Positions 16,604-24,745 of a DNA stretch of 32,722 bases are shown here, piece after piece. The translations under genes and the position numbers were made by a program. Under the pieces are notes generated by a model. It was not told the origin of the DNA. It saw only the letters and a list, made by a program, of their open reading frames with translations, and made no database searches. Source of the stretch: Fidelibacterota bacterium (GTDB lineage Bacteria > Fidelibacterota > Marinisomatia > Marinisomatales > J089); contig RFIZ01000171.1 in the NCBI GenBank assembly GCA_003695105.1, positions 1 through 32,722 on the forward strand, read 5' to 3'. Position 1 is the stretch's first letter; every line of letters starts with the position of its first letter.

Positions 16604-16883
16604 CGTTCAATTGATTGTAGCGCTCCATCAGTGTGTCTTCCGATTCTTCCACCCCGACTTCGATGCAATCCACCGGGCAGACAGCCACACACTGGGATTC
16701 GTCGTAATGACCTTTACACTCCGTACATTTATCCGGAACGATGTAATAAAATTCTTCAGACAGAGGATCGTGGGATTCTCCGTTCAGTTCCCATTCAACA
16801 CCCCCTTCATAGATCGCCGTATTCGGGCATTCCGGTTCGCAGGCGCCACAGTTGATGCATTCATCAGTAATAACCAGTGACAT
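16599..16883 (-). CDS. 2[4Fe-4S] ferredoxin, YfhL-like
   Basis: The 94 residues contain two cluster-binding sets. The first is CINCGACEPECP (residues 9-20). The second is CTECKGHYDESQCVAVCPVDC, with the expanded spacing typical of YfhL-type ferredoxins. About 20 residues lie between them (EGGVEWELNGESHDPLSEEF), longer than in E. coli YfhL and like Bacteroidota and cyanobacterial versions. It carries electrons in the cytoplasm; the partner is unknown. The start is ATG 16883, set by a perfect AGGAGG seven bases upstream; a longer frame to 16934 lacks such a site. It is divergent from the MFS gene and upstream of mrp, giving a plausible Fe-S theme. Confidence 0.95.
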   Translation of the reverse strand: MSLVITDECINCGACEPECPNTAIYEGGVEWELNGESHDPLSEEFYYIVPDKCTECKGHYDESQCVAVCPVDCIEVGVEESEDTLMERYNQLNG

Positions 16884-16990
16884 GGTTTCCTCCTTACATA
16901 GTTGCTCAAGCTTTGGCCGGACCTGTCTTCGCAATCAGGGGTGATTCCCGGTTCCAAAGCCTGAAAAATTACTGTGGATTTTCTCAAAGG

Positions 16991-17038
16991 AGAAAAGTCT
17001 TTTCTGGCCTAATTTTTTCGAAGTTAGAACGAAAAAAT
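16991..17038. promoter_or_regulatory. Two adjacent perfect palindromes in the ferredoxin/MFS divergent region
   Basis: AGAAAAG-T-CTTTTCT (16991-17005) is a perfect 15-base palindrome. ATTTTTTCG (17012-17020) and CGAAAAAAT (17030-17038) are perfect nine-base inverted arms with nine bases between. The second ends one base before the GTG of the MFS gene. They are candidates for operators controlling the divergent pair; the second could also hide the start codon in a hairpin. Confidence 0.45.
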
Positions 17039-17039
17039 C

Positions 17040-18242
17040 GTGACAGCAGCGCCCTCATCCAGACTCCCCCTGCTATGGTCGGCCCAAACCATCACCGCCA
17101 TGGGGGATGCCATCTACCAGATTGCCCTGGTCTGGCTGATTCTCGATCTAACCGGAAACGCCGCCGTCACCGGACTGGTAGCCATGAGCGCTTACCTGCC
17201 GGCCCTGGTGTTCGGCCTGTGGGCCGGCGTCTTTGCCGATCGCCATCACCGGCTTCCGATCATGCTGTTCTCCCAGATCAGCCAGGCTTTGACCGTTGCT
17301 TTCATTCCCCTGATTATCTGGAAGGGATGGGCTTATTCCGGACTGGTGGGAATTTTGGCCTTTCTGCGGGCCAGCTTCGGGACTCTGTTCCCCCCGGCCT
17401 TCAACGCCCTGGTGCCTTCTCTGGTACCCAAATCCCGCCTGGTGCGGGCCAATTCTCTTCTCTCCACCGCAACCCAATTGGCCTATCTGCTGGGACCCGC
17501 CGCAGCCGGTTCCCTGTTGCAGTTTCTTTCGTTGCCCTGGATGTTTATCCTGGATTGCTTGTCCTTTTTGATCACCTTCGCGCTCCTGTTGTCCCTGCGG
17601 TCAGCTGAACGGGCCCGGAGCGGAACGGCCGGGCCGGCCCCTACCTGGAAAGATCTGCTGGACGGCTTTCGGTATTTCCGTGAAAAGCCGGCCCTGGGCT
17701 TCATGATGGCCCTGACGGTTATCAACAATCTGTTCATTATGGGTCCGGCCATCGTTGGTATGCCGGTCCTGGTGAAACAGGCCCTACAGGGGACCGCCGC
17801 CGACTACGCCTTTGTGGAAGCCTTGATGGCCCTGGGAATGCTGATCGGGTCCGCCGTGGTGTACCGCTACCTCCATCCCCTGAAAAGTGGCACCCTGTTG
17901 TTGGTGGGGATGGTTCTGGATGGATTGACCTACTCTTTGTTCCTCTGGGCCCGTTCCCTACCCTTTGTCATGGTGATGATCGTCATCCACGGCATCGGGA
18001 TTCCCTTCATCGTGATTTCACGGACAGCCCTCATCCAGAAACACGCGGCTTCGCCTTATCACGGCCGGCTGTTTTCCATTGTCCATTTATCGGTGGTTGG
18101 AGTGACGGCTCTCTCTTCCGCCCTGACGGGAATCGCCGCCCAGGTCATCGACATTCATCGGGTCTTTTTTGGCATCGGCATCGGAGCCGCCCTGTGCGGA
18201 GTGGTGGGGGCTTTTCTTCCCGGTCTGAGGTCTCTGGAATGA
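17040..18242 (+). CDS. MFS efflux transporter (MFS_3/EntS-like)
   Basis: The 400 residues have about 12 membrane segments. The opening LPLLWSAQTITAMGDAIYQIALVWLILDLTGNAAVTGLV is the hallmark of the MFS_3 group, which includes macrolide and enterobactin exporters, and is followed by the loop 2-3 motif GLWAGVFADRHHRLPIML. The halves are linked around residues 185-210 (RSAERARSGTAGPAPTWKDLLDGFRYFREKP). It likely exports a small molecule by proton antiport across the inner membrane; the substrate is unknown. The start is GTG 17040 without a ribosome site. The stop overlaps the ATG of the FGGY kinase by four bases, so the two are translated together, although exporters of this group are not usually partners of sugar kinases. 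Confidence 0.9.
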   Translation: MTAAPSSRLPLLWSAQTITAMGDAIYQIALVWLILDLTGNAAVTGLVAMSAYLPALVFGLWAGVFADRHHRLPIMLFSQISQALTVAFIPLIIWKGWAYSGLVGILAFLRASFGTLFPPAFNALVPSLVPKSRLVRANSLLSTATQLAYLLGPAAAGSLLQFLSLPWMFILDCLSFLITFALLLSLRSAERARSGTAGPAPTWKDLLDGFRYFREKPALGFMMALTVINNLFIMGPAIVGMPVLVKQALQGTAADYAFVEALMALGMLIGSAVVYRYLHPLKSGTLLLVGMVLDGLTYSLFLWARSLPFVMVMIVIHGIGIPFIVISRTALIQKHAASPYHGRLFSIVHLSVVGVTALSSALTGIAAQVIDIHRVFFGIGIGAALCGVVGAFLPGLRSLE

Positions 18243-19717
18243 ACCCCACGTCGGATGCATACCTGATCCTGGATCTGGGCACGTCCTCTTCCAAGGTGTT
18301 TGTGGTCGATGCCGGCGAAAACATCCTTTTCCGTGATCGCCGGAAACATCATTTGTATCGTCCTGCTCCACACCATGTCGAAGCCCATCCCACAGCCATT
18401 CTGGACCGGGTGCGGGACTTGATTCAGTCCGCGGGACGATGGGCGCGGGACCGGGGCCTTCACCTGTCGCAGGCCGGATTGGCCTGCCAACGGTCCACCT
18501 TTCTCTTCTGGGATCGGATCACCGGGGCACCCCAGGGTCCCGCTCTCAGTTGGCAGGACAGTCGCGCCACCGACATTGTGGCCGCACTGGAAACCCGGCG
18601 TCGGGAGATACAGTCCCGGACCGGGATTCCCCTGTCCGCCCATTTTGGCGGCCCCAAGTACCTCCACCTGATTCGCCACGAGGCGGAACTCCGGGCTGGG
18701 ATCGACGCTCAGCGGTTCATTTTTGGACCTCTGTCCGCCTTTGTGGTCTATCATTTGACCGGCGTGTTGGCCGTGGATGAAACCATCGCCGGGCGGACCT
18801 TACTGTTTCATCTGGATCGGCGTCGCTGGGATCCGGATCTGTTGAACTGGTTTCAGATCGATGAATCCGTTCTTCCGCCTCTTGCCCCCACACTGACCGA
18901 CTGGGGCGTGTTGGACACGGAGACCGGTGCCGTTCCCCTCCGTTGTGTCATTGGCGATCAACAGGCGGCTTTGCTGGGACAGGGGACTTCTCTGGCTTTG
19001 AATTTTGGCACGAGCGGATCGGTGCAGGTTCACACCGGATCGACTGCCAAGCATGTTCCCGGTCTTCTCAGCAATGTTCTGGTTTCCCGCGGCGATGAGT
19101 GTCATTACTTTTTGGAAGGTACGATTAATGCCTGCAATTCCCTGTTTTACTGGCTCGAGGATGAGTTTCACTTGCCCCACCGGGACATGCAATGGCATCG
19201 CCGGGCGGCGGCTACCTCCACCACGGGAATTCTGGTACCGGGATTTGTTGGTCTGGCGGCCCCCTACTGGCAGGATCAGTTTCAAACTATCTTTTGGCAT
19301 CTGGATCCGGATAACCTGGATGAAGTGGTCCGGGCCGGGATGGAGTCGATCGGGTTCCTCACAGCGGATATCCTTGCCGCCATGGCCGTCGATCTGCCGG
19401 ACCACCCCCTGCCGGCCGGCGGAGGCGGAGCCCGTCCTCCACTGCTTCAATTTCTGGCCGATCTGTTGGATCACCCAGTGGGTCACACCGTACAAAAGGA
19501 CAAAACGGCTTTGGGAGTGCTTCGCTGTCTGACGAACCCGTCACTGGCGGACATTTCCCGGGAGAAAGCTTCCCTGCATCCCCTCTACCATCCCCGGCAA
19601 AGTAAGGCCTGGCGGCAGGAAAAGATCCAGAACTGGCGCCGGGCACTGTCCCGGGCGGGAATCCTTCCCCGATTAGCTGCCGAACGGGGGTCAGAAGGGT
19701 TTGGTCTCAACCAGTAG
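18239..19717 (+). CDS. FGGY-family carbohydrate kinase
   Basis: The 492 residues cover both actin-like domains of the FGGY family. The N-terminal phosphate loop is LILDLGTSSSKVFVVD; then come LACQRSTFLFWD and SWQDSRATDIV (substrate side), GDQQAALLGQG, and LNFGTSGSVQVHTG (adenosine/phosphate side). The C-terminal adenosine motif PAGGGGARPPLLQFLADLLDHPV matches the usual GGG-S-LQ-ADL pattern. It phosphorylates a sugar or polyol with ATP. The GDQQAAL motif is shared with glycerol kinases and xylulokinases, and the substrate cannot be assigned. Its ATG overlaps the MFS stop, and its last 27 bases overlap the end of the opposite-strand gene at 19691. Confidence 0.92.
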   Translation: MNPTSDAYLILDLGTSSSKVFVVDAGENILFRDRRKHHLYRPAPHHVEAHPTAILDRVRDLIQSAGRWARDRGLHLSQAGLACQRSTFLFWDRITGAPQGPALSWQDSRATDIVAALETRRREIQSRTGIPLSAHFGGPKYLHLIRHEAELRAGIDAQRFIFGPLSAFVVYHLTGVLAVDETIAGRTLLFHLDRRRWDPDLLNWFQIDESVLPPLAPTLTDWGVLDTETGAVPLRCVIGDQQAALLGQGTSLALNFGTSGSVQVHTGSTAKHVPGLLSNVLVSRGDECHYFLEGTINACNSLFYWLEDEFHLPHRDMQWHRRAAATSTTGILVPGFVGLAAPYWQDQFQTIFWHLDPDNLDEVVRAGMESIGFLTADILAAMAVDLPDHPLPAGGGGARPPLLQFLADLLDHPVGHTVQKDKTALGVLRCLTNPSLADISREKASLHPLYHPRQSKAWRQEKIQNWRRALSRAGILPRLAAERGSEGFGLNQ

Positions 19718-20086
19718 GGCCGCCAGGACCATACACAACAACGCCCCGGCCTGCATCCAGCGAACCGTCGTAAGGCTGTCGGCCGAATCGGACCGGTTGA
19801 GTTTAGCCCGGCTCATGTGCGTCAGTCCCAGGGCAATCAGCCACAACAGGATTTTCGTGTGCAGCCAGCCGCCCTGCAGCAATGAAGGATATACCAGCAG
19901 CATACCAACCCCGGCAGCCACCAGTACCAGTGCCGCCCACCCCTGAATCCTGGGGATCGTGGTTGCCCCGGTGCGGGAGTGGGCCGCTTCGTCACTCAGA
20001 GACCGGATCAGCACAAATCCACTGCCAAACCAGACGGCAAAAGCCAGGAGATGGACTACCTTTATGATGGATCCCAAGAAGATCAT
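19691..20086 (-). CDS. Small four-helix membrane protein, CopD/HemJ-like
   Basis: The 131 residues have four membrane segments: IIKVVHLLAFAVWFGSGFVLI, WAALVLVAAGVGMLLVY, WLHTKILLWLIALGLTHMS and WMQAGALLCMVLAALLV. A His near the start of helix 1 (VVHLLAFAVWFG) and the HTK in helix 3 match the layout of CopD/HemJ-type proteins, where such His residues bind heme or copper; this similarity is weak and inferred. The start is ATG 20086, with GGAGG just upstream; its ATG overlaps the stop of the HAD gene (ATGA). It converges with and overlaps the FGGY gene end. Confidence 0.75.
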   Translation of the reverse strand: MIFLGSIIKVVHLLAFAVWFGSGFVLIRSLSDEAAHSRTGATTIPRIQGWAALVLVAAGVGMLLVYPSLLQGGWLHTKILLWLIALGLTHMSRAKLNRSDSADSLTTVRWMQAGALLCMVLAALLVETKPF

Positions 20087-20775
20087 GATTCCTCCAATCG
20101 TTGAATGGTTTCCCAACAGGCAGGATCGTCCAGAGAGGTTCCCAGCCACGCCGGCCGGAGGGCCTCCATTTTTTCCCACCACTCTTGTCGGCGACACACA
20201 AGGAGGGATGGCATACCGTAGTCCCGGGCCAGTTTCCCGTCTTCCACCGTGTCACCAATAATTATCATTTGTTCGTAGCGAAACGATTCATGGAACACGT
20301 CCCAGGCTCGTTCCCTGACCACCTGAGGCAGATCTCCCCGGGTCATTCCATCCTCACCGAACACACCCAGAGGAAAACGATGAAACAAATGGAATCGCCC
20401 CAGCTTGATCCGGGCTCCCCGGGAGATATTGCCGGTGAGCAACCCCAGATAGGCCTGTTTCTTCTCCAGTCTGGCCAGCAGGGCCACAGCATCGGAATAC
20501 ACAAAGGCTTCAGGCGAAGCGTCGTATTCCTGCTCCAGTCGCTGGAGGTAGCGATTCAGAATCCTGGTCACCATTTCACCCTGATCCCGATCGATCCCCA
20601 CTTTTTCCAGACCCCGCCGGACGATGGACGGATCCGTGAATCCGGCCACATCTTCCAACCGGAAACGGGCCTCCCTACCGGTGATGTCGCCAAAGGCCCG
20701 GTTCAGGCTCGCCCGGGGTACGGGTCCCGGATTCAACAAAGTCCCGTCTATATCAAACAGAAACAAATGCTTCAT
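20083..20775 (-). CDS. HAD-superfamily phosphatase, phosphoglycolate phosphatase-like
   Basis: The 230 residues carry the HAD motifs in order: FDIDGTLLNPG (motif I, nucleophile Asp and acid/base Asp), LGLLTGNIS (motif II Thr) and IIGDTVEDGKLARDYG (motif IV acidic residues). The alpha-helical cap lies between motifs I and II (subclass C1, as in Gph and beta-phosphoglucomutase). It probably hydrolyses a small phosphate ester such as phosphoglycolate in the cytoplasm, but members of this group cannot be told apart by reading. It is translationally coupled to the small membrane protein downstream and divergent from the PEBP gene. Confidence 0.9.
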   Translation of the reverse strand: MKHLFLFDIDGTLLNPGPVPRASLNRAFGDITGREARFRLEDVAGFTDPSIVRRGLEKVGIDRDQGEMVTRILNRYLQRLEQEYDASPEAFVYSDAVALLARLEKKQAYLGLLTGNISRGARIKLGRFHLFHRFPLGVFGEDGMTRGDLPQVVRERAWDVFHESFRYEQMIIIGDTVEDGKLARDYGMPSLLVCRRQEWWEKMEALRPAWLGTSLDDPACWETIQRLEES

Positions 20776-20838
20776 GACATCTTTGGAAATCCAGAAAATC
20801 CTTGTTTCTCTGTAAGCATATTTCTAACATTATTTCCA

Positions 20839-20862
20839 ACACCGGTTATGCCAATCCGGTGT
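20839..20862 (+). promoter_or_regulatory. Perfect inverted repeat in the leader of the PEBP gene
   Basis: ACACCGG (20839-20845) and CCGGTGT (20856-20862) are perfect seven-base arms with a ten-base loop, 22 bases before the ATG at 20885 and just ahead of its AGGAGG site. It lacks a T-run, so it is not a terminator. It may be an operator for the divergent HAD/PEBP pair or a leader hairpin. Confidence 0.35.
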
Positions 20863-20884
20863 CAGGGGAAGAAAGGAGGGTATC

Positions 20885-21433
20885 ATGAGTAGGAACCATC
20901 ACCTGCGTTTTTGGGGGATTCTTTGCCTGGCCGCCACCCTGGAAGCCGGCGGTTTCGTTCTCACCAGTCCCGACATCTCCGGCCAGCTTACCAACGACCA
21001 GGTTTTTGCCGGGTTTGGCTGTGAAGGGAATAATATCAGTCCCGAATTGTCCTGGGCCAATGCTCCGGCGGGCACCAAAAGTTTTGCCATCACCGTGTAC
21101 GATCCCGATGCACCCACCGGCAGCGGCTGGTGGCACTGGGTCGTGTTCGATATTCCCGCCGATGTGCACATGCTGCCCCGGAATGCCGGAAACGTGGAAT
21201 CGCATCTGGCGCCGGAAGGGGTGATCCAGAGCATGACCAGTTTCGGTCAGACGGGATTCGGCGGAGCCTGCCCCCCGGTGGAAGACGGACCCCACGCCTA
21301 CATCATAACCGTCTATGCTCTGAGCGTGGATCATCTGGGGCTGGACGCTCAGGCTCCTCCGGAAATGGTCGGATTTTATCTCCATACGGCCACGCTGGCC
21401 AAGGCGTCGCTGATCGCCTATTACGATCGCTGA
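20885..21433 (+). CDS. Exported YbhB/YbcL-type PEBP family protein
   Basis: The 182 residues start with a signal-like segment (FWGILCLAATLEAGG). The phosphatidylethanolamine-binding-protein fold follows: FAGFGCEGNNISPELSWANAPAGTKSFAITVYDPDAPTG and GWWHWVVFDIPADVHMLP, with the ligand-pocket motifs DPDAP and HW, then FGGACPPVEDGPHAYIITVYAL. Bacterial members are periplasmic or cytoplasmic and bind small anionic ligands; a defined role is lacking. An AGGAGG lies just before the ATG. It is alone on the plus strand and its end is 14 bases from the end of the opposite aminopeptidase gene. Confidence 0.92.
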   Translation: MSRNHHLRFWGILCLAATLEAGGFVLTSPDISGQLTNDQVFAGFGCEGNNISPELSWANAPAGTKSFAITVYDPDAPTGSGWWHWVVFDIPADVHMLPRNAGNVESHLAPEGVIQSMTSFGQTGFGGACPPVEDGPHAYIITVYALSVDHLGLDAQAPPEMVGFYLHTATLAKASLIAYYDR

Positions 21434-21447
21434 AAAATCGTTTCGCT

Positions 21448-22791
21448 TCAGTGAGCCAAAGCTCCCATGGGATCCCAGGGAGCCAGCCGGATCGGTTCCT
21501 GATCGTATAATTGCCGGATCTCCTCCGGGAGATACTGCTTGTCGATCACGATTTCATAGAGGTATTCGTCAAACCAACTATCGGACATGATGAAATACCC
21601 TTTCTGGCCCACTTTTTCTCCCCAACTGTTTTCCACCCGCCATTTCCGGGGACGGCCATCTTTCAAATCGACACCGGTGAACAACATGGCGTGGGTCATC
21701 ATACTGTCACCATATTCCAGCCGGGTGCTTTTGTCCATACCAATCGGAACACCATAGAACAAATCGTAGTCATACAGATCCATGTCCATGACTCCCAGGT
21801 CCCGATGAAAATGTTTTCCCACATCGCACCCGAACCAGACCGGCTGGTCATCCTGGAGGGTGGCAATGGCATACTCCTTCAACCGGTCCACTTCCAGATT
21901 AATGTATTTGACGATGCGACCTTCCACGACGTTCCCCAGATACTCCACCGTGAACAAAGCTTGATAGGGTTTGTCCTGCATGGGAGCGTTGATCAGGCAA
22001 ATTTTATCCGCCAACGACACCTGAACATGGTCCCGGTAGAATTGCTGGGGGGTCAGGCCTTCATAGCGCAGGAATTTGTTGTCCTTATCCCGTGCCTGCC
22101 AGTCGAACGTCTGCGGGGGATTGCCCAGATGAATGGCCAGGAGACGATAGACCACTCCCAGCATGTCCTCCTTCAGCGCCCGCAATTCGTTCAAACCGAC
22201 GCCATCCCGGTGATGGGCGTGACGTAACTGAGCCGCAAATTCCCGCAACTTTCGGGTCACGATCCGATTCATCATCATGGATTCGCTGCTCTGAAAGCTC
22301 TCCGGCATGACGGATTTGGGTACCAGTCCATATTTCTCGATCAGGTTGACAAACATATCCCATTGACCCCCATCCTGAATCGGATCCGACAGGAGATGCA
22401 TCAATAAGCGGCTGTCCCAGGGTTCCTCCAGGGTGGAAAGAATATTTTCCAGAAAATAATTGGCTTTCTCCAGCTTGTCATGAAACATGAAATAGTTCTG
22501 GGAAAACTCAAAGGAATCCAGATTGTACCGGCGTGAAAGTGCAATCCGAAGGAGATTCAGGCCGGCGAATCCCCAGCAGCGTCCGCTCTTTTTTTGATTG
22601 GTAATGGGCAGCTCACCGGTGATCACTTGGGAAAAGGTATGGTCGATTTGACGAAAAGACTCCCAATTCAGGGCCAGTTCCCGAATGTCCCGTTGCACGG
22701 CCGCATTTCGCGCCAGCTGAGCCTGGGGATCCGCCTGGAAATCCTGAGAGTATTTATGGTAGTTGGACATGGATATTGATTGGGTCGGCAT
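21448..22791 (-). CDS. C1-family cysteine aminopeptidase (PepC/bleomycin hydrolase type)
   Basis: The 447 residues have the papain-like triad: Cys72 in NQKKSGRCWGFAGLN (with the oxyanion Gln66), His367 in MMTHAMLFTGVD, and Asn388 in RVENSWGEKVGQKGYF. The length and the YHKYSQDFQADPQAQLARNAAV opening match the PepC/bleomycin hydrolase group. These form barrel-like hexamers in the cytoplasm and trim amino acids from peptide N-termini. I chose ATG 22791 (MPTQSIS), with AAGGA upstream, over a longer frame to 22830 that runs into the DJ-1 gene. It is the last gene of a six-gene minus-strand run. Confidence 0.94.
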   Translation of the reverse strand: MPTQSISMSNYHKYSQDFQADPQAQLARNAAVQRDIRELALNWESFRQIDHTFSQVITGELPITNQKKSGRCWGFAGLNLLRIALSRRYNLDSFEFSQNYFMFHDKLEKANYFLENILSTLEEPWDSRLLMHLLSDPIQDGGQWDMFVNLIEKYGLVPKSVMPESFQSSESMMMNRIVTRKLREFAAQLRHAHHRDGVGLNELRALKEDMLGVVYRLLAIHLGNPPQTFDWQARDKDNKFLRYEGLTPQQFYRDHVQVSLADKICLINAPMQDKPYQALFTVEYLGNVVEGRIVKYINLEVDRLKEYAIATLQDDQPVWFGCDVGKHFHRDLGVMDMDLYDYDLFYGVPIGMDKSTRLEYGDSMMTHAMLFTGVDLKDGRPRKWRVENSWGEKVGQKGYFIMSDSWFDEYLYEIVIDKQYLPEEIRQLYDQEPIRLAPWDPMGALAH

Positions 22792-22810
22792 GAAGCGTCC
22801 TTTCCTTCTG

Positions 22811-23362
22811 TTAGCGGCGGGCCAAAACACCCTGATTCACGGCGTCGGCCGTTTCCGGACCGAAGAGAGATTCTACGATTAGGAAGGCAAATTCCATCGC
22901 AGAACCGGCGGCTTGCCCCGTGATCAGGTTGCCGTCAATCATGACCCGGTGTTGGGTGTTGTCTCCTGCCTGAATTTTTTCTACCCAATTGGGATGGGAG
23001 GTAAACCGTTTCTGACGGGTTAATCCCGCCCGGTCCAGCACGTAGGGGGCGGCACAGAGGGCGGCCGTTACTTGATTGGCGGCTCCCTGTTTCTGCAACA
23101 GATCAATCAGCCGTGAATCCTCTGCCAGATTAGGAGTTCCCGGTACCCCCCCTGGCAGAATGATGGCATCCCAAGTCTCGGTCAAACATTCCTCCAGAAC
23201 GGTATCCGCCACCAGATGCAGGTTGTGGGAACCGGTCACATTGCGTTTTTGCAACCCGGCGGTCACTACGTCGGCACCGGCCCGACGCAGGATGTCTACC
23301 ACCGTGACGGCTTCAATTTCCTCGAAGCCGTCCGCCAACGGTATCAGAATCCGTTTAGACAT
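22811..23362 (-). CDS. DJ-1/PfpI family protein (YajL-like)
   Basis: The 183 residues form one DJ-1 domain: RILIPLADGFEEIEAVTVVDILRRAG (Glu15 next to the active site), AIILPGGVPGTPNL and the reactive Cys103 in TAALCAAPYVLDRAG. The sequence follows the YajL/ThiJ branch, tied to protection against carbonyl and oxidative damage; deglycase activity of the family is debated. The start is ATG 23362 with GGAGA upstream. It overlaps the end of the SDR gene by eight bases. Its place in a run led by MarR and MutY fits an oxidative-damage theme. Confidence 0.93.
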   Translation of the reverse strand: MSKRILIPLADGFEEIEAVTVVDILRRAGADVVTAGLQKRNVTGSHNLHLVADTVLEECLTETWDAIILPGGVPGTPNLAEDSRLIDLLQKQGAANQVTAALCAAPYVLDRAGLTRQKRFTSHPNWVEKIQAGDNTQHRVMIDGNLITGQAAGSAMEFAFLIVESLFGPETADAVNQGVLARR

Positions 23363-24038
23363 ACAATTTTTCTCCATTCATGGAACCCAAAAGAATCGTC
23401 CCGACCGTTTCGGCAATTTTTTGCGGTGAGGTCCAGGTGGAAAAATCCGCGTCCGGCATGGCCTCCCGATTGGCCGGCGTATCGATCACCGACGGAATGA
23501 TAATGTTGCAGGTTACGTCGCCACGGAGTTCCTGAGCCAGGGTGAGGGTCAATTCCGTCACGGCGGCCTTACTCATGACATAGGGCAGGGAATAGGCCAT
23601 CCCCGTATCCACCGCAGCCGAACCAAAATTGATGAGTCGACCAAAAGACTGGCTCTGAAAATGCCGGACGATGGCCGCGCACCCGTTCAGGGCCGTGAAG
23701 AAATTCATTTGCATCATCTCATGAAGGTGACTGTGCTGTAGATCTGCAACCGAAATCCCGGTACGGAAACCCCCGGCCACATTGATCCAGGCCTGAACCG
23801 GGCTCACGGTGCTGAGGATTTGGGCTACCGCATTTTCCACGGCACTCCGGTCACTCATGTTTACCTGGACGGACCATTCATGCTCTCCCACCGCTTCCAG
23901 GGGACCGGGTAATCCCCGCCGCGTCCCGATCACGGTCGCTCCCTGCTCAAGTAAATAGTCTTTGATGGCAGATCCGGTCGCGCCTCTGGCCCCCGTCACG
24001 ACGCAATTAAAATCGGCTAAGGATTGGGGTTTGGTCAT
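23355..24038 (-). CDS. Short-chain dehydrogenase/reductase
   Basis: The 227 residues form a classical Rossmann SDR. The cofactor loop is CVVTGARGATGSAI (TGxxxGxG-like), followed by INVAGG (in place of NNAG) and the catalytic Ser in LINFGSAAVDTG with YVMSK (Tyr and Lys). PSVIDTPANREAMPDADFSTWTSPQKIA follows the active site. The arginine after the second strand (GTRRG) favours NADPH. The substrate is unknown; the short size and C-terminus recall dihydropteridine-reductase-like SDRs. GGAGAGAAGG lies immediately upstream of the ATG. The start overlaps the plsC stop (ATGA), and the end overlaps the DJ-1 start. Confidence 0.9.
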   Translation of the reverse strand: MTKPQSLADFNCVVTGARGATGSAIKDYLLEQGATVIGTRRGLPGPLEAVGEHEWSVQVNMSDRSAVENAVAQILSTVSPVQAWINVAGGFRTGISVADLQHSHLHEMMQMNFFTALNGCAAIVRHFQSQSFGRLINFGSAAVDTGMAYSLPYVMSKAAVTELTLTLAQELRGDVTCNIIIPSVIDTPANREAMPDADFSTWTSPQKIAETVGTILLGSMNGEKLYV

Positions 24039-24745
24039 CCTTCTCTCCCTGACAATTGTATGATGTTCCGGCGAATCCTCGCCTGTAAGGATTCCACCGT
24101 TTCCTGCCGGTACTCTTCATATCTGAGCGGTTTTCCCACCCGCAAAATTAGGCGACCCGGTTTGATTTTCCAGTCTAACTTTGATTTGGCCTCGAATGCC
24201 CCCCAAATACCCACCGGAACCAGAGTGACTCCGGTATGGAGGGCCACATGAAAGGGTCCCTTCTTGAAAGGTCCGATTTTACCGGTCAGGGTTCGGGTCC
24301 CCTCCGGAGCGATGATACAGGAAGTCCCCCGGCGGATGACCGATTCCATCTGATTCAGGCTTTGAATGGCTTTATCCAATTCCCGGCGTCGGATGGGAAT
24401 CGCCCCGTATCGCCGTATCAAATAGCCCCAGAAAAACCAATGGAACTGCTTGGCGGCTGCCACCGAAGTAAAATAATGAGGAATGGCCGCTCCCAGCATA
24501 AAAACATCAAACAGGGATTCGTGGTTGAATAAATACAGGTAAGGTCCCTGATCGGGAGGTGGAAATTCTCCCTCGATCTGCAGGCGGTGCCCGGTTGCCC
24601 ATAAAAACAACCGGCAAAACAGGCGGACAAAACGATGAAGACGGGGAGCCGGAAATACAATGAGCAAGAGAAGATAGAGAGGGGCGAGAACGGCAAAGAC
24701 GACCAGTCCCGCCACCAGAAGCACAACCGCTACCAGGGTATTCAT
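24035..24745 (-). CDS. plsC: 1-acyl-sn-glycerol-3-phosphate acyltransferase
   Basis: The 236 residues begin with an N-terminal hydrophobic region (LVAVVLLVAGLVVFAVLAPLYLLLLIVF). The acyltransferase motifs are NHESLFD (HX4D, catalytic), GAIPIRRRELDKA (motif II), IIAPEGTRT (motif III) and LVPVGIWGA (motif IV). It acylates lysophosphatidic acid to phosphatidic acid at the inner membrane in phospholipid synthesis. The start at 24745 overlaps the mutY stop by four bases; longer GTG or ATG starts upstream would lie inside mutY. Related lysolipid acyltransferases share these motifs, so the exact acceptor is an inference. Confidence 0.93.
   Translation of the reverse strand: MNTLVAVVLLVAGLVVFAVLAPLYLLLLIVFPAPRLHRFVRLFCRLFLWATGHRLQIEGEFPPPDQGPYLYLFNHESLFDVFMLGAAIPHYFTSVAAAKQFHWFFWGYLIRRYGAIPIRRRELDKAIQSLNQMESVIRRGTSCIIAPEGTRTLTGKIGPFKKGPFHVALHTGVTLVPVGIWGAFEAKSKLDWKIKPGRLILRVGKPLRYEEYRQETVESLQARIRRNIIQLSGREG

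Noticed and set aside
15531..16880. 449-codon plus-strand open frame across mrp and the ferredoxin gene
   Set aside because: It is antisense to two clear genes and its translation is rich in His/Gln/Arg with no domain. It stays open because of the codon bias of the real genes.
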